From Capsaspora owczarzaki ATCC 30864 (taxonomy: Eukaryota > Opisthokonta > Filasterea), in assembly GCF_000151315.2 (NCBI RefSeq), contig NW_011887292.1:3152366-3216365 (forward strand): a stretch of DNA of 64,000 bases, given 5' to 3'. The notes under the pieces were generated by a model, which was not told the DNA's origin, did not search any database, and saw only the letters and a list, made by a program, of their open reading frames with translations. Numbering within the stretch: the first letter of the stretch is position 1; the number at the start of each line of letters is the position of its first letter. The translations under genes and the position numbers were made by a program. Below are positions 1 through 12,889 of this stretch, piece after piece.

Positions 1-1404
1 ACATTTCTGGCCGGCCGAGCCGAGCCGAGCTTCGGCATTTTTATTTTTTAAATAAAAATGCATTTTTCCTCCAAAGTCTTTGAGCAAATTCCAGAGACAA
101 ACCCTTATTCTCCATCATCTGATTCGCATCGCCATCTTCCCCCCGCACCCCCTCCCCCTCCACAAAAAAAAATAAAGGACCATCGCCATCCCTTCCTTCT
201 CTGGTGGAAGGATCGAGACTGGACTGAACCATACAGTACCTCAATAAAAAAGAGGTGAAAAAGTGGGTGGTCCTCCAAAAATCTTCTTTTTTTCGCTAAG
301 GCCTTTTTTTTCTTCCATACGAAAGCAATTATTCTTTATCACTCTCTCACTTCTTCACCTAAAAAAAATAATAATATAATATAGTCTATATTGATTGGGA
401 TCTAAAATCGAGGTTACCCTCGGTCACTCTCACCCGCGCGAAGCGCGGACGTCAAATCGCGCCAGCGATTTCACCTTCTCTATCTACTACTGAGCAACAG
501 GCCAGCCACAAACCAATACATGTAAATCCCCCCCAACCTTTGATCACGTCTTTCGTCCTTTTAATTCTCTTCATGTTCATTCAATTCTCTTCTTCTTTTA
601 GTACATGTATTTGCAATCCTGTTTTCTTCTTCTTCTTTGTCGTGTTTTTGGCTGTTAGACTGTGCGTTTTTTTTTTTTTTTTTTTTTCGTTGTTTTCCAT
701 TGACTTTGCATTGAAGGAACAGCAGCAGCGTCATCATTGTTTTTGGTCTTTGCTGCGCCGCGCCAATTTGAGATTGCGTTCCTTCTCTCGTCGCCGTCCC
801 GCTCCAGTCGCCGTTGTTGTTATTGTGCAGAGGCAGAGCTGCGGCAGAGTCGATGAGCACTCCGAGCAGCGAGTTCAGCGTAACAACCAACACAAACGAA
901 AACCGAGACAGCCAACTTGGCTGCCCCTTTTCCTCCTTCCTTCCTCTGTGGCTGCTGCTGCTGCTCTCATTCTCTCTCGCTTGCATATCTGCTCGAGTGG
1001 GGTTCAGTCTGCAACATTGGGCTCAATCATGCAACCCCACAAACCCCCTGTTTGACAATCTAATCTGCTCACTTTGCCCCTCTCAAAACTCACTCTCTCG
1101 TCTTTTGCTTTTGGGTCATCATCCAGACGCAGCTGTTCTGGACGCACCCGTCGCTGGATTTCCGTCAAGTTTTCAGTCCAACTTGCACTTGTCTGCGAAT
1201 TCGAGCTGAGGTGATAGCGACAAGTTCCATCGGAAGCTGCCCCAAAAGCTGTCGTCGTCATCCCCCTACTGCCAGACGTTTCATACTGCTCAAGTCATCA
1301 AGCACACTCCAACACAAAAAAGGAATTATCGTCGTTTCTGTGAACTAGCGCGTTAAACAACAAAAAAGGCGTTCGGTCGCTGCTGCTGGTGTCGCTTTTC
1401 TGTC
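1..1404. other. 5' intergenic/leader region without a supported gene
   Basis: No convincing coding region is visible. The open frames here are low complexity (poly-Phe from T runs, Ser/Arg-rich) and match no family I know. The first 60 bases hold a perfect 10-bp AT inverted repeat (37-59). Three further hairpins sit at 407-471 and are described separately. T-rich and TTC-rich tracts at 590-700 and CTG runs near 950 are simple sequence. The stretch just before 1405 probably contains the ATG2 promoter and leader. Confidence 0.6.
407..471. other. three consecutive hairpins, possible structured RNA
   Basis: Three inverted repeats follow one another. 407-424 forms a 7-bp stem (one G-T pair) with loop TTAC. 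434-448 forms CCGCGC/GCGCGG with loop GAA. 454-471 forms AAATCGC/GCGATTT with loop GCCA. No Sm site, box C/D or box H/ACA motif was found, and it fits no snRNA, tRNA or SRP RNA I know. It could be a structured leader, a small RNA gene on either strand, or chance. Confidence 0.25.
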
Positions 1405-4400
1405 ATGTGGAGCATCCCGTCCATCCCGCTGCTGCCGGATGCGCTCCAGCGAACATTCACAGACGCGCTTCAAAAACGCGTCCTCAAGTTCCTGCTGAAG
1501 CGCACGGTCGGACAGTTTCTAGCATCCGAGCTGCAGCTGGATCAGGTTGACGTTCAACTCGGCGATGGTCGGGTTCACCTGCACAATCTTGCGCTCGACG
1601 TCGATGTAAGCGCGGCATTTTTTGAGGCATCATCAAAAGGTGAGCAGGCGAGCAGGCGTCTCACTTGTTTTTTTTTTCTGCCCTGAACGCAGAGCCTCAA
1701 CCAACAAGTAGCCGATCTGCCCTTCCGCATCACCCACGGATCGATCGGAACCATTCGCGCCTCCATTCCGTGGAAGGACATTTGGCGGGGCAGCTGCGAA
1801 CTCGAGTTTGACAATTTACGAATCTGTCTTTCGCCCAAAACAGAACAGGACTTTGCTGCCGGTAACTCCCATCGATTTTTGTGTGTGTTCTTCATCGAAG
1901 GCGCTCTCACTTTGGCCTGCTTCCTTTTCGTTGTTGGTCTTGCCGGACAACGCCAGCGAACGATGCCAAAGACGTTGCACTCGCCCTGTCCATGTCCACT
2001 GCCCAACTTGCCACAGAATTCATGAAGCAAGAAAAGGGAAATTTGTTTCCAGATGCGGCCAGTCCATCGGCAGGAAACAGCTCATTTCGCGCGACCAGCC
2101 CTACAGGCGCGGCTGCGGCTGCTTCTGCACGCAGCGACAGCGGCGGTGCGTCCTCTTCCACCTCCTCCTCCAACAACAAGGAGATGGATGGACTCTACTT
2201 TTTGCACGGGCTGATTGAAACTGTGCTGGCCAAAATCAAGGTTCGCTTGCTGCGAACAGAAGTTGTGGTCGAGCAACGCTCCACCATCACCAACACTCTC
2301 GTCTCCCTGTCCATTCGTGTGAATGAGCTGAGCTATAGCGATGTCACCCCGGGTCTCGACGACGACTCTGCAGAAAACTGGAATGGCAAGCCGAGCGCAG
2401 ACACTGGCAGCACGAGCGCTGCCACCACCGCCACTGCATCCTCGTCGGGTCTCCCTCCAACCGGCACGACGGGGCCTTTCGCATCCTCGTTTGCGCATGG
2501 CACGCAGGGCACCGAGGCGCTGCGCACTCGCTTTGCCGGCATTCTGACCGAATCCATAAAAAATGTGCGCATCTCCGGGCTCTCGGTGCACTTGGACGAA
2601 GCTCCATTGGTCCCCTCTGCACCGGCATCGCCACTGGTGCCGACGGGTCCGCTCGCCAGTCTTGCAAAGCCGGTAGAAAGTCGGCCATTTTCGTCGTCGG
2701 CAGCCACCATGGCGAGCAGTGACATGTTCTCTTCGGCGTTCGCTGCTGGCGGCGAGGCGTCAATCATGGGCGCATCCTCATCCATCCCTCTGGGTGATCC
2801 CGACGTGGCGACTGGTGCCGAGAGTGTCTACCACCCTGCGCCCTTGGACTTTGCCTCGCTGCAAACGCCTCTAACGCCGCCCTTCCAAACTCCGGACATG
2901 TTTGCTTCGGCGCAAGAGGATTTCTTTCCGTCATCCGGAGCAGCCCCACCAGATCGCCCTCTTCTCGCTTCTGCGACCCTGTCTTCGGGGGGACGACCAT
3001 CCCAGAAGACTGCTTCTACTGCGGCGGCTTCGACACCAGCCTCGCCTTCCAGTGCTTTGCGTCCGGGTGTGAAAGCGCCCTATGCCACCGCGATCGCCGT
3101 AACAGACGAGCAGCGCCCTTCTTGGATTAAAGTTCGATTCCGGCACGCCGCGGGAGAGCAATTTGCGGCAGCTTCAGCCCCGAAAGGGGACATTGAGTGC
3201 TTTATTCACTCCTTTCACGTCTTCCTTTCTCCAAAGCAATACCATGTGGTGATTGCCGTCGTCGACTCGCTCATGCTCGCAGTGAATTTGCAAGCGCAGC
3301 ACGCGGAAGAGCAACGCATGGTGCAGCTGCGGACTGAGCGGGCTGCTTTTCAGTCCAGAGGACCCGAAGTCGCTTCCGAGCCGACAACGACCACCGCCGC
3401 AAACCCATCATCAACTGCGCCGCTGCGCGCAAACTTTGGGGCTTCAGAGTTTGTCGAACCTCAAGCGCAAACACTGGCTCAGTCGGACATTTATCGGATC
3501 CAATCGCTGTTGGAAACGCACAGCCGGCAAAAGCGTCGCAGCATGTCCAAGCAGGAGCGTCAACAGCAAAAGGAGCTGACAGACTCGTTCTTGTCCGAGT
3601 CGTTTACATCCAGTTCCAGCTTCCTGGGCCCTGAAGCAGCCCGTGAGCGCGGTGCATCATCCGATCCCGACAGTCTTGCCAAACGCCCGCCCAAGCAAAA
3701 GCAGAAAGCAGCTCGGAAGGCACCAAAGCGCGACATGACGAGCAGTATCGCAGATTTGCATGAAAGCATCCGAATGAAAGATTCGGCGCTGTTTGCGCCT
3801 GCCGCCTCCTCCTTTTCCGATGCTGGTGCTTCTCACTACCTCCCAGCAGCATCGTCCTTCATGCACGCTGACGATACCGATGACACGCACGATCCTATGG
3901 CTTCGTTGCTGGGCGAAATGGGCATGCGTCCTTCGCACTTGCTCTCATCTTCCAGCGGTGGCGGTGGCGCCGCGTTCGGATCGGGCCTGGTCCGTGGACA
4001 TTCTGCGCGTCAGGGCATTGCCGCCGGCAGCGCAAACTACACTCCAGCAGGTCCATTTTTGGAGGCGTTGGATGAAAATGCAGCCGAGCTTGAGCTGGTG
4101 CAGAATGCCGCGTCCCCTCGTCCGCTGCTTGAAGCCACCGCCATCCACACCGACACGGATGACGACGACGACGACGACGACGACGACGATAATGATGATG
4201 CCAAAGACGAAGACGGCGATGACGGGGAGGACGACACAACTTCGGACCGTGACGGCAGCGACGACGATGACGACCAATTCGACGACGAGGATGACACGAG
4301 CTCGATGCAGTCGTCTTCCTTCCACCCCAATGCTGCCAGCACCGGTAGCGACGTGTTTTACGATTTGAGCGAAATCAGCCTTCAGCCCAAAACTCAACCT

Positions 4401-7400
4401 TTGGCGGACGCGACAAACCAGCCAACTCGCGGCACAGATTCACTATTCGCGCTCAAGATTGAGGTTCGAGGAGGCTCGTGCACCTTGCTGTTCGAAGAGC
4501 ACGAACAAATGCAGCAGATTCGCACAAAGTATTTCGAATTTGTCGTCCATCGGATGAGGAAGCACCATTTGTCCAACCACCTTTGCGCTGACGAGCGGTT
4601 TGTCAACGACCTACTGTCCACCACGTCCTGTGACCACCTCCAGTTGGTGTTTTCGCGGCTGGTATTGAAGATGAATCAATCAGCTGCTGGCAGCAAGACA
4701 GATCTCACGCTCGGCAAACTCGCCGTTCACGAGGCCCACATCAAAGCGCCCAGTGCAAGCACGGCCCACCCGCCGTCCAAGTCTGGTCTTTCTAAAACCA
4801 CCGTTCTGCTGTTTGATGCCGATTTGACGTCGCCAGGGCAGGGCAAGGTCACAATTGACGACATGCTTGGCGTTCGCGCCGCTACCGGCTCCTCGCCTGC
4901 TGCAACCCCTTCGATGCAAGCCGCAGGAGCCGCTTTTGGAGGCGTGTTTCTTCCCACTGCAGACCAGCACCTGCTCAATTTGGCGCATGCGTTCGGGCAT
5001 CACCGGACTTCGCCTGCCAGCGCGCCGCATGTGAAGTTTAGCATCCGTCCGCCTTCCGCTTCTTCTTCTTTTTCTTCTTCTGCTGCTGCCGCCGCCCACG
5101 ACTTGCATGGCCAGCGGCACCACGACGGAGACAGCTCGTCATCGCTTGATCCTGCTTACACCCTGTCACTTCAGCCTTGCGTGATTGATCTCGATCTCAA
5201 CCTCTTGAATCGCCTCGGAATGTACTTTGACGTGCGCATGCTGCTCTTGGCGCTTGACGCTGCGATTGCCGAGCAGGCTGCCCTGAACAATATCGAGGCA
5301 TCCATGCCATCTACCAGCACATGGGCGTCATCCACTCTGCCGGCAGGTGGTCGCTCTGCACGAGGTCAACCCGCTGATCTTGGCAGCAACGCCCACTTTG
5401 GAAGGACGTTCACGGCCGATCACACTCTGTTCAACGCCGGACCCCCGCTCAGTAGCGGATTCTCTTCTGTCAGCGCCTCGTCCAATCCGCTGCTCAGCCG
5501 CTATCTCGCTGAACGAGCCCGCCTCGGCCGTTCAGACACCCTGCAACCAAATGTCGAGGCAGGAGGCTCCAGCCAGCTGGCGTTCGCCCTCAAGTGCGCC
5601 TTGCTGCGAGTCATGCTGCACTTCCCCGTCGTGGATTTGACCATTCCGGAAAAGTCTTCGTTGGCCGCCTCTGTTGGCTCTCTGATTCCAGACCACAAGC
5701 AAGACGACGACTTGGACTCTTCCCCACCACTGCAACTCCCAGAGTATCCAGCGTGCTTCTTCCGGGGCCTTCTCCATCCTGAAGTGGTTGCAATCGACCT
5801 GATTTCGCTCGCAGCGACCATCATCACAGTGCCCACGGGCGACATGACGGTGGCGATTCATTTTGAGCAGCTCGTCGGCCTCATCAAGCTCGATGCTTCG
5901 CCACTGACAAACTGGATTCCTTTCATGAACGTACTCGGTGCAAGCTCTGCGGCGGACAGCTCGGAAGACGCGGTGCGTAAGGTGCTGGACTCGCCCAGCC
6001 TCGTGGTTCACATGTATCCGAACATTGCCGCGAGCATTGAGCACGAGTTCCATTTGAGCCACTCGCATCCTCGACACCAATCCTCCCACCACCGCGGCAG
6101 CTCGCTGCGCGACTCCTTTTCTGGCGGCCGTGCTGGAAATCGAGATAAGAGTGGTCCCGATTTGGGCGCTGCCAAGGCTACTCCCTTCACCTCACGCTAC
6201 GGTGATCACGGAAGCCAGGGGAATGTCCTCGTGGCCGCCGACGACGAGACCCAGGACGAGTTCGAGCGCGAGTGCATTGCCGAATCCGAGTATGTGATTG
6301 AGTGCATCTTCCCTGTCGTCCACCTCACCCTGTCCAAGCCGATGATTGATCTCTTGTACGTTCGCTTCAACGACCTGGCAATGTGGTCTCCTGGCCCCGC
6401 CTTCTCGCTCAACACGCTCCTCGGGCAGCCAAAGGACGAGTTTGCGCCGGCAAATGAGAGCGAGGCCGACTCTGATTCTGACGACAGTCTGCACAACGAC
6501 CCAAGTCTCTTGAGCGGCCGCTCACGCTCGGCCTCGCGAGCCGGCTCTGGTCGCAGCTCTGGTCGCAGCTCTGGATACACCTCGGGAAGCGAAGGGTTTA
6601 ACGATGACGACGACAGCGATTACGAGGCGGCCAAGCGCGATTTCGCTCCCTCCCATCTCGATCGACTGGCCCATGTTGCCACTTCTGCCTCTAGCTCTGT
6701 TCGTGCTGTCTTTGAAACTGCCACCAAGATCCTGGCAGATGCCGGCATCCAGTCTGGGGAGGGCTTCTCCGTTCGGAGCTCAGCCCGCTCCAGCCGAGCG
6801 GGAAGGGCCTCGTCGCGGTCGCACTCGCGGTCTGGCTCGCGCAGCGCCAGTCGTGCGCGCTCGAGCGAATTTACGACGCTCCCACCGCTCCACCGCGACC
6901 CCAGTTCCGGCGATGCCAACAAGGATGGTATGTTTGACGAGGAGGATGACGACTCCAAGCCTCGACAGCCAACCTTCCTGTCGCTGTCGTTGACTGTCGG
7001 AACGGGTTTGATTCATCTGGACGAAGTGCAGCCCTTGTCTACTGCTGCTCAGAATGCCGCACCGCGGATTGGCTTGCGTCTCGAGGTGACGAGTCTGGCC
7101 ATGTTCCACGCGGAACAGTACCAAGGCCACACCCGAAAGTACATGAGCATTCGGTCGGACGATCTCGCGCTGCTGCAAGTGGTGCCCGGGTCCCACGAGG
7201 TGGTTGCACCCATCTTGGCCCGATCGCCCGTGCAGCCGTTGAGTCAGCCTTCGAACTCGAGGATGGTCTGTGTCGCGCTTCGCATTGATGCCGACTTGCC
7301 ACAGCGTGTCAAGCACTTGACAACTTGCGTCGATTTCCGCGACATGACCTGGACGCACGAGAGTACGGCTGGCGAGAATTGGATTTTCCATTTGATGGAG

Positions 7401-10400
7401 CTCATTTCGTTCCCAGACACGGTGACGCCAGGATATGTGCCATTTTCGACCATGGTCCGCTTGGGCATCAGCGCCGAGAATCTGTGCGTCGACTACTCTC
7501 CGGTCTACTGTGCTGGTCGTGCCGTCTTCCACGTAGGCCATGTTCGCGTTGGCAGCAACATTGTTCCCTTGTCCAACTCGACCGTGCTGAGCTTTGGCTT
7601 CCGCGAGGTGTCGCTCTTCCTTGTCAACAATGTCCGCTCGTTGGTTCTTCCGCTCGCGATTGTGCGTCAAGGCGTCCGCGCCGCCCCTCGACCGAACGGC
7701 TCCATTCCAACCGCGTTGTTGGACCAGTCTTTGGCTGCCATGCTCACGCCGTCCCTGCGAAACTTTATCGACCCGGCGTTCGTCCCGGAGGTCCCGCTGC
7801 CCGGAGCTGATTCCGCGTTTGAGGTGCCATCCGCCATCCCTGACGCTGCCCTGACCCTAGACCAGCTCAACACATTCCGCCAGAGGCAAGCGGAACAGCG
7901 CACCGCATTTGCACAACGGCGGCAGCAGCTTGTGAGCCTGCCTGTGATTGTCATGTCCGTTCCTGCGTACTTGACAACAGCCGGTTTTGCCAAGGTTGTC
8001 GATGCGGACATTCTGGATTTGACCATCACCACCAATTCCTCGGGTCTCGGAAAGGCTGCCGCTGCTGCTCTAGCCGCGGCAGTGGCAGCCGTGCCTCCCC
8101 ACCTGTACTCGCATTCTTCCGACAGCAACGCACGGACCATTTTCATGCCACCTTCTGTTCCAGCCGAGTTGATTTCGCCCTCACCCGCGCCGCCGCCGTC
8201 GTTCCAGCTGGAGATTCTCAACCGCCGAGTCACCGTTTCCACCTGTGCAGATTCGTTTGTGTATTTGATTGAGCTGCTCCGGTATTACTTTGACGGTGTG
8301 GACCTTGTGGATTGGTCGAGCGTCTCGCTTCCAACCCTCCGATCCAAGCATCGGCCCGCGACTGGCGCTGCTTCCACTGGTGTTTCTGCTTCGTCTGATG
8401 GTGGCGCGGCAAGCAGCACCGAGCCCACTCAGCCTGCTGCAGGCGACACCAGCGACGACACCGGAGACGGCGACGGAGACGGTTTGGGCGCTGCTGATGC
8501 TATGCCACAACAGCAGCAGCAGCAGCAGCAGCAGGCGGCGACAGAGTCGGCTCCGCGTGACTTTGTCAACTTGGACGGCGTGCATTCGCCCCCGGTTGAC
8601 AAAGGCCCCTTGCACTGGTATGACATTGCAGCTCGCCCCGTGGGTCCTGCTCCGGAGGGCGACCAAAGTGCGCACATTGAGAACGAGCTTGTTTCCACGC
8701 TTGTGGATGAGCGGGAGCTCTCCGCCCACGGGCCACGGTTTACCTCTGCTGAAGAAGTCAGTCGTGCTGAAAAGGCAGCCCACCGTGCCAAGCTGCTGCA
8801 GCAGCGTGCAGAAACCCGAGCTGTTGCCGTAGAATCCGACGACGATGGCGAGTTTGCTGCGACAGCCGAAGGACACTCGACTGGAATGGACACGCGCGGC
8901 CAGCCAATGGGTGGCAGTTTCATCGAGGACTTGTTTGTTCCAGCTGAGCACTTGCGGACTGACTCGTCGCTGAGCAACCTCGAGCGCAAACCTTCTTCTG
9001 CGTTCATCCCGATCCCGTCATCATCAAGCACCCCCAGCAATATTCCTCCCGTCAGCGATGCTCTCGATCATGACGAGTCTCTGTTTGCATTCTCTGGCGC
9101 ATACATTGAGCGGCTTGGATCCGAGGAGGGCGACAGCGATGATGACGAGGAAGAGCTGGACCAACGTTTGACGACGACCAATCTTCCCCAGACTGCTGCT
9201 GCCGCCGCCAGCTCCTCGTCGAGTCGACTGACCCTTGACGACGGTGATCTCACCACCACGCCACAGACTGCCAAACCTTCCACTCTAATCGCACGCCATG
9301 GGCTGATTCCGTCCAAATCTGGCGCTGGAACGTCTGCCGAACAGGCTGCCGTTGCTCGCTCCTCTGCACTTGATGGCCATTCCCAATCGCGGTCATCTGA
9401 TCCTGCCACGCAGCAGGTGCCAATGTTCCGCGCCAGCGAGCGCCCCTCCTCTGCCTCTGCGACTGCGACGGCGACGCGCTCGTCTCCCGGTCCAGCCGTT
9501 GCTGCAGCGTCTGCTTCGTCCGATTCTTCGTCCGTTGACCCGCCCCGACCTGTCTTGTATGACAGCGGGGTCGGGTCTTCACATGCTGACAGCCTGCCTC
9601 GCGTCATTGTCTACGAGCCATTGAACTTTGTGGAAACCCACTTTTCGGTCACGACGGACGATATGGAGCAGCAGTCGCTCAAGCCGCCCTCGCACATGCC
9701 ATTCTCGATGGAGCGATTTATCGCGCGTGACATTGCATTGTCTTGGCGCATGTTTGGAGGCCGAGACTTCCGCCCAGTGGCCGGCACGCCGGCCGCGAGC
9801 GATGCAGGAGCTCAGCATGCCTCGCGCAACACTGACCAGGCCATCGAGGTCGTTGTGGATGGACTGAGCTTTGAGTTTGACTCGTTCCCTGGCCTCATCC
9901 CGCTTGCATCGCGACTCGTCGTCCATGTCAAGGACTTTGAAGTCCGCGACCGGCTCCAGGTGTCTCAAACCAACAAGTTCCTCTGCTACTGGCGTACAAA
10001 GCGCCGGCCGCGCGTGACTGGCTCCAACATGATTGAGCTTGAAATGCTGAGCGTCCGTCCCGATCCTCAGCGCTCGACGGAGGAGCTGCGGCTTGATGTG
10101 AAGCTGCTTCCTCTCCGCATCAACGCCGACCAAGATGCCATCATGTTCCTGGTCAACTACTTTACCCCATCCGCGTCGATCGGACCCTCGTCCGTCCCCA
10201 CGCGTCCAAGCGCAACAATGATTGCGACCGCTACAGTCTCTGCCGCTGCCGCGACTGTTGCGACCGCTGCAGCCTCGACGATCGCCACTGCGGCGACCGC
10301 CGCCACCAAGCTGCAGGCCAACAACCCCTCCGCCGCCAGAGCCGCACCATCCTTGTCGGCCGAGCAAGGCGCCGAACTGCACGCTGCCTCGGAAGAAGAC

Positions 10401-11486
10401 GCAGCAGTGTTTATTCAGCACTGCGTCGTGCACGCGCTGCGCGTCCGCATCGACTACCAAGCCAAACGCATGGACTTGTCCCGCTTGCGCAATGGCGAGT
10501 ACTTCCAGCTGCTCTTCTTGCTTTCGCTGGAGGGCGCCGAGCTCTACCTCAACCATCTTGAGGTGAGTGGTGCGCAGGGCTTTGACAGGCTGCTGATGCA
10601 CATTGGCGCGGGCTGGCTTCCCCACATCAAGTCGACGCAGCTGCCCAGCGTGCTTGCCGGAATACCCCCGTTCCGCTCGTTGGCCAACCTGAGTTCGGGT
10701 GCCGCCGATCTCATCATGCTGCCCATTCGGCACTACCGCCAAGGGGGCCGGTTGACGCACGGCATCCAGCGCGGTGTCAACTCCTTCCTGACGACGGCTG
10801 GCTTGGAGACGCTCAACCTTGCCTCTCAGGTGGCTGTGGCTGCCCAGCAAGGGTTGGAGTTTGTCGAGGACGTTCTTGTGCCTTCGCAGTCTCCGATGAC
10901 GACCACCACCGCCACTGGCACCGGCATCGGCACCGCCACCGCCGACGTTCAGCACGATGCGGCCGCGGCTTCTTCCAGCCGTGAACCAAATCCGCAGGTC
11001 TTTCTCGCACACTCCAACCGAACGTACCACGCAACAAGCGAATGCTTCCTTTTGCGGCGAAGCGAGGCTGTTGTGCCTGTTGGGCTGACTTCGGCTCTGC
11101 AACTTCGCTTTACGCCGTGCGAGTCGTGCAAGCCCCCGTCGGCCTTGGCGGATCGCCACTTCCATCCCTCCAAGTACGCCGACCAGCCAGAGGGTCTCCA
11201 AGACGGTCTGCGAAGCGCGTACTCGAGTTTGACGCGCGGTCTCACCGAGACGGCCTCCACCGTGTCCCACTTTTCGCACAGCGAGCAAACCCGAGCGGGA
11301 GGCAAAACACCCACTGCCTACGTGCGTTCCGCTGTGCGGGCTGTTCCTGTTCTTGTTCTTCGACCCATGATTGGTGTCACCGAGGCTGTCGCCAAGACGC
11401 TCAAGGGAGCTCGCAACGAGCTCGACCCTTCTGCGCGCCTCGACATGCAGGACAAGTACAAGACGAACAATGAGAGTCTTTTGTAA
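1405..11486 (+). CDS. ATG2, autophagy-related bridge-like lipid transfer protein
   Basis: ATG2 forms a rod-shaped bridge that carries phospholipids from the ER to the growing phagophore. Three exons (1405-1605, 1693-1861, 1957-11486) join in phase to 3299 residues; introns are 87 and 95 nt. The N-terminal chorein-like helix and strand segment (residues 1-120, from MWSIPSIPLLPD) matches ATG2 in order and spacing. The C-terminal domain (about 2930-3299) matches too, with stretches such as LPIRHYRQGGRLTHGIQRG. Animal and yeast ATG2 are about 1600-2100 residues. The excess here is low-complexity Ser/Ala/Asp/Gln-rich sequence between conserved beta segments, including an Asp run (4159-4190) and a Gln run (8509-8533). 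A small Cys/His-containing insert lies near residue 3136-3186. The start is the first ATG of the conserved N terminus. The last exon is a single 9.5-kb open frame, and a large antisense frame over it is a shadow. Confidence 0.95.
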
Positions 11487-11736
11487 CGAGTACATGTATG
11501 TACTGTTTGTGTGTGTGTTTTTTATGATTCCAGATTCTGTTCAAAATACAGTCGGATGAGATGAAAGCGTTGGAGTGTTTGTCACCTAACTAACAGTCAT
11601 TGAACGACACTCATCATGTTTGCTGATGTTTAATTCTGCACTACTGCATCACCTCTGCTTTGTTTTTTGTGCCAGTCTCCTTTTTTATTTTGTCTGACCT
11701 TCCCCGTGCTTCCTCATTCAAAAACAACGAGACTCG

Positions 11737-12473
11737 ATGCAAAGCGCCAGAGAAAGCCGGCCTGGAACGCCAATGGTCGTCACCAGTGCTTCTGCAACGC
11801 CCGTCCCGACGCCGCCGGTTGCGTCCGCCGCGCCTCAGCTCGTGCCAGAGCAGTTTGTCTTCCTGCCGATGGTCGTGCAGCTGCTCGAGACGCTCCGCTC
11901 GACCGAGGACGCCGTGTCGTTGAGCGCGCATCGACTGGTGAGCGCGCAGCTCTTGTTTCCTGTTGCGAGCGATTCTCCTCCTCGTGCGTGTGCCTGTGCT
12001 AACTGGTGGTTTGTGTGTTTTCTCTTGTGCCCTTTGTCTGTCTTTTTGTGTTGGTCTCGGCTTGGCTGGGCGGGGCGGGCAAAGGTGGCTGGCTTGAATG
12101 CTAAAATCGCCCAATGTCGGCAGGTTCTGGACGCGCTTGCAGGCGCGCAATACACTCAAGAACAGCAGGAGCAGCTGATAAAACACTACGAGGACGCGCT
12201 TGTTCATAAAAGGTGCGTCTGCATTGGCAAGTACGGACGAGACGTGGTGCAAACCTCTGTCTCACTTTTTGTTTTTCGTTTCAACAACTCAGAGACCTCA
12301 TTCGACAGTACCAAGCGCTGCCTGTATTTCAACGAGCATTAGAAAACACATTATCGGCGTCCGCGGAGCGTTCAAGTCACAATGCAACCGATGCACAGCA
12401 AGAAAATGGCGACGCAGCATCAACCATCGCCGTTGATCCTCTTTCCGTCACAGCTGAGCCCATGGCGCTCTGA
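11737..12473 (+). CDS. probable Mediator complex subunit 9 (MED9)
   Basis: MED9 belongs to the middle module of Mediator, which links activators to RNA polymerase II. Three exons (11737-11937, 12085-12212, 12293-12473) give 169 residues with matched phases 0 and 2. After a Pro/Ala/Ser-rich N terminus comes QFVFLPMVVQLLETL, the FxFLP-type start of the MED9 domain. It is followed by a coiled coil with LNAKIAQCRQVLDAL and a second helix ending in LIRQYQALPVF; human MED9 has the same order. The C-terminal 35 residues are unrelated low complexity. The gene lies 250 bp downstream of ATG2 on the same strand and converges on the ankyrin/SOCS gene. The family is short and divergent, so the assignment rests on the FLP motif and heptad pattern. 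Confidence 0.65.
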
Positions 12474-12889
12474 ATCGCAACATGTTAAGAAATGAATCGC
12501 CATTCCGATGGTATTGGATCGCGGGCAACGAGACAGAAGGTTGGAAAAAGCAAATATTACAGCGACTCCAATCACGCCGAGTTTCTATCCATCACGAGAG
12601 TTCCTCACCGCGTTGCGCAAATATGCCACAGATAGCGGAAATGACAAACGCACAAAAGGATTAAAAAATAATACTGTTTACTTTGCTATGTTAGTTGTTT
12701 TGGAAAGATGACAGGAATCGAAAACCCATGAAAAAGGGTTCAAAAAAGAAACAAAAATCGATAAAACGCAAAAAAAAAAAGGAAAGGGTCGGGTCGGTCA
12801 CACACGCAATCCTGAGTGCGCGACGGCCGAGAGAAAAAATGAGGTCGAAAAGCCAAACCAATAAGGAAAAAAAAATGTGCAATCCAGAC
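12474..12889. other. intergenic, convergent 3' ends
   Basis: This is the shared downstream region of the MED9 gene (+) and the ankyrin/SOCS gene (-). It is A-rich, with runs near 12770-12780 and 12868-12876. I see no gene in it; both 3' untranslated regions and their poly(A) sites must lie here. Confidence 0.6.

Noticed and set aside
540-1209. Overlapping plus-strand frames upstream of ATG2
   Set aside because: Biased by T and CTG runs, no motif, no splice partners giving a known protein.
9579-11495. 638-codon open frame antisense to ATG2
   Set aside because: It is the reverse-strand shadow of a conserved ATG2 exon, rich in Arg/Gly/His as expected for antisense of GC-rich coding DNA, with no domain.
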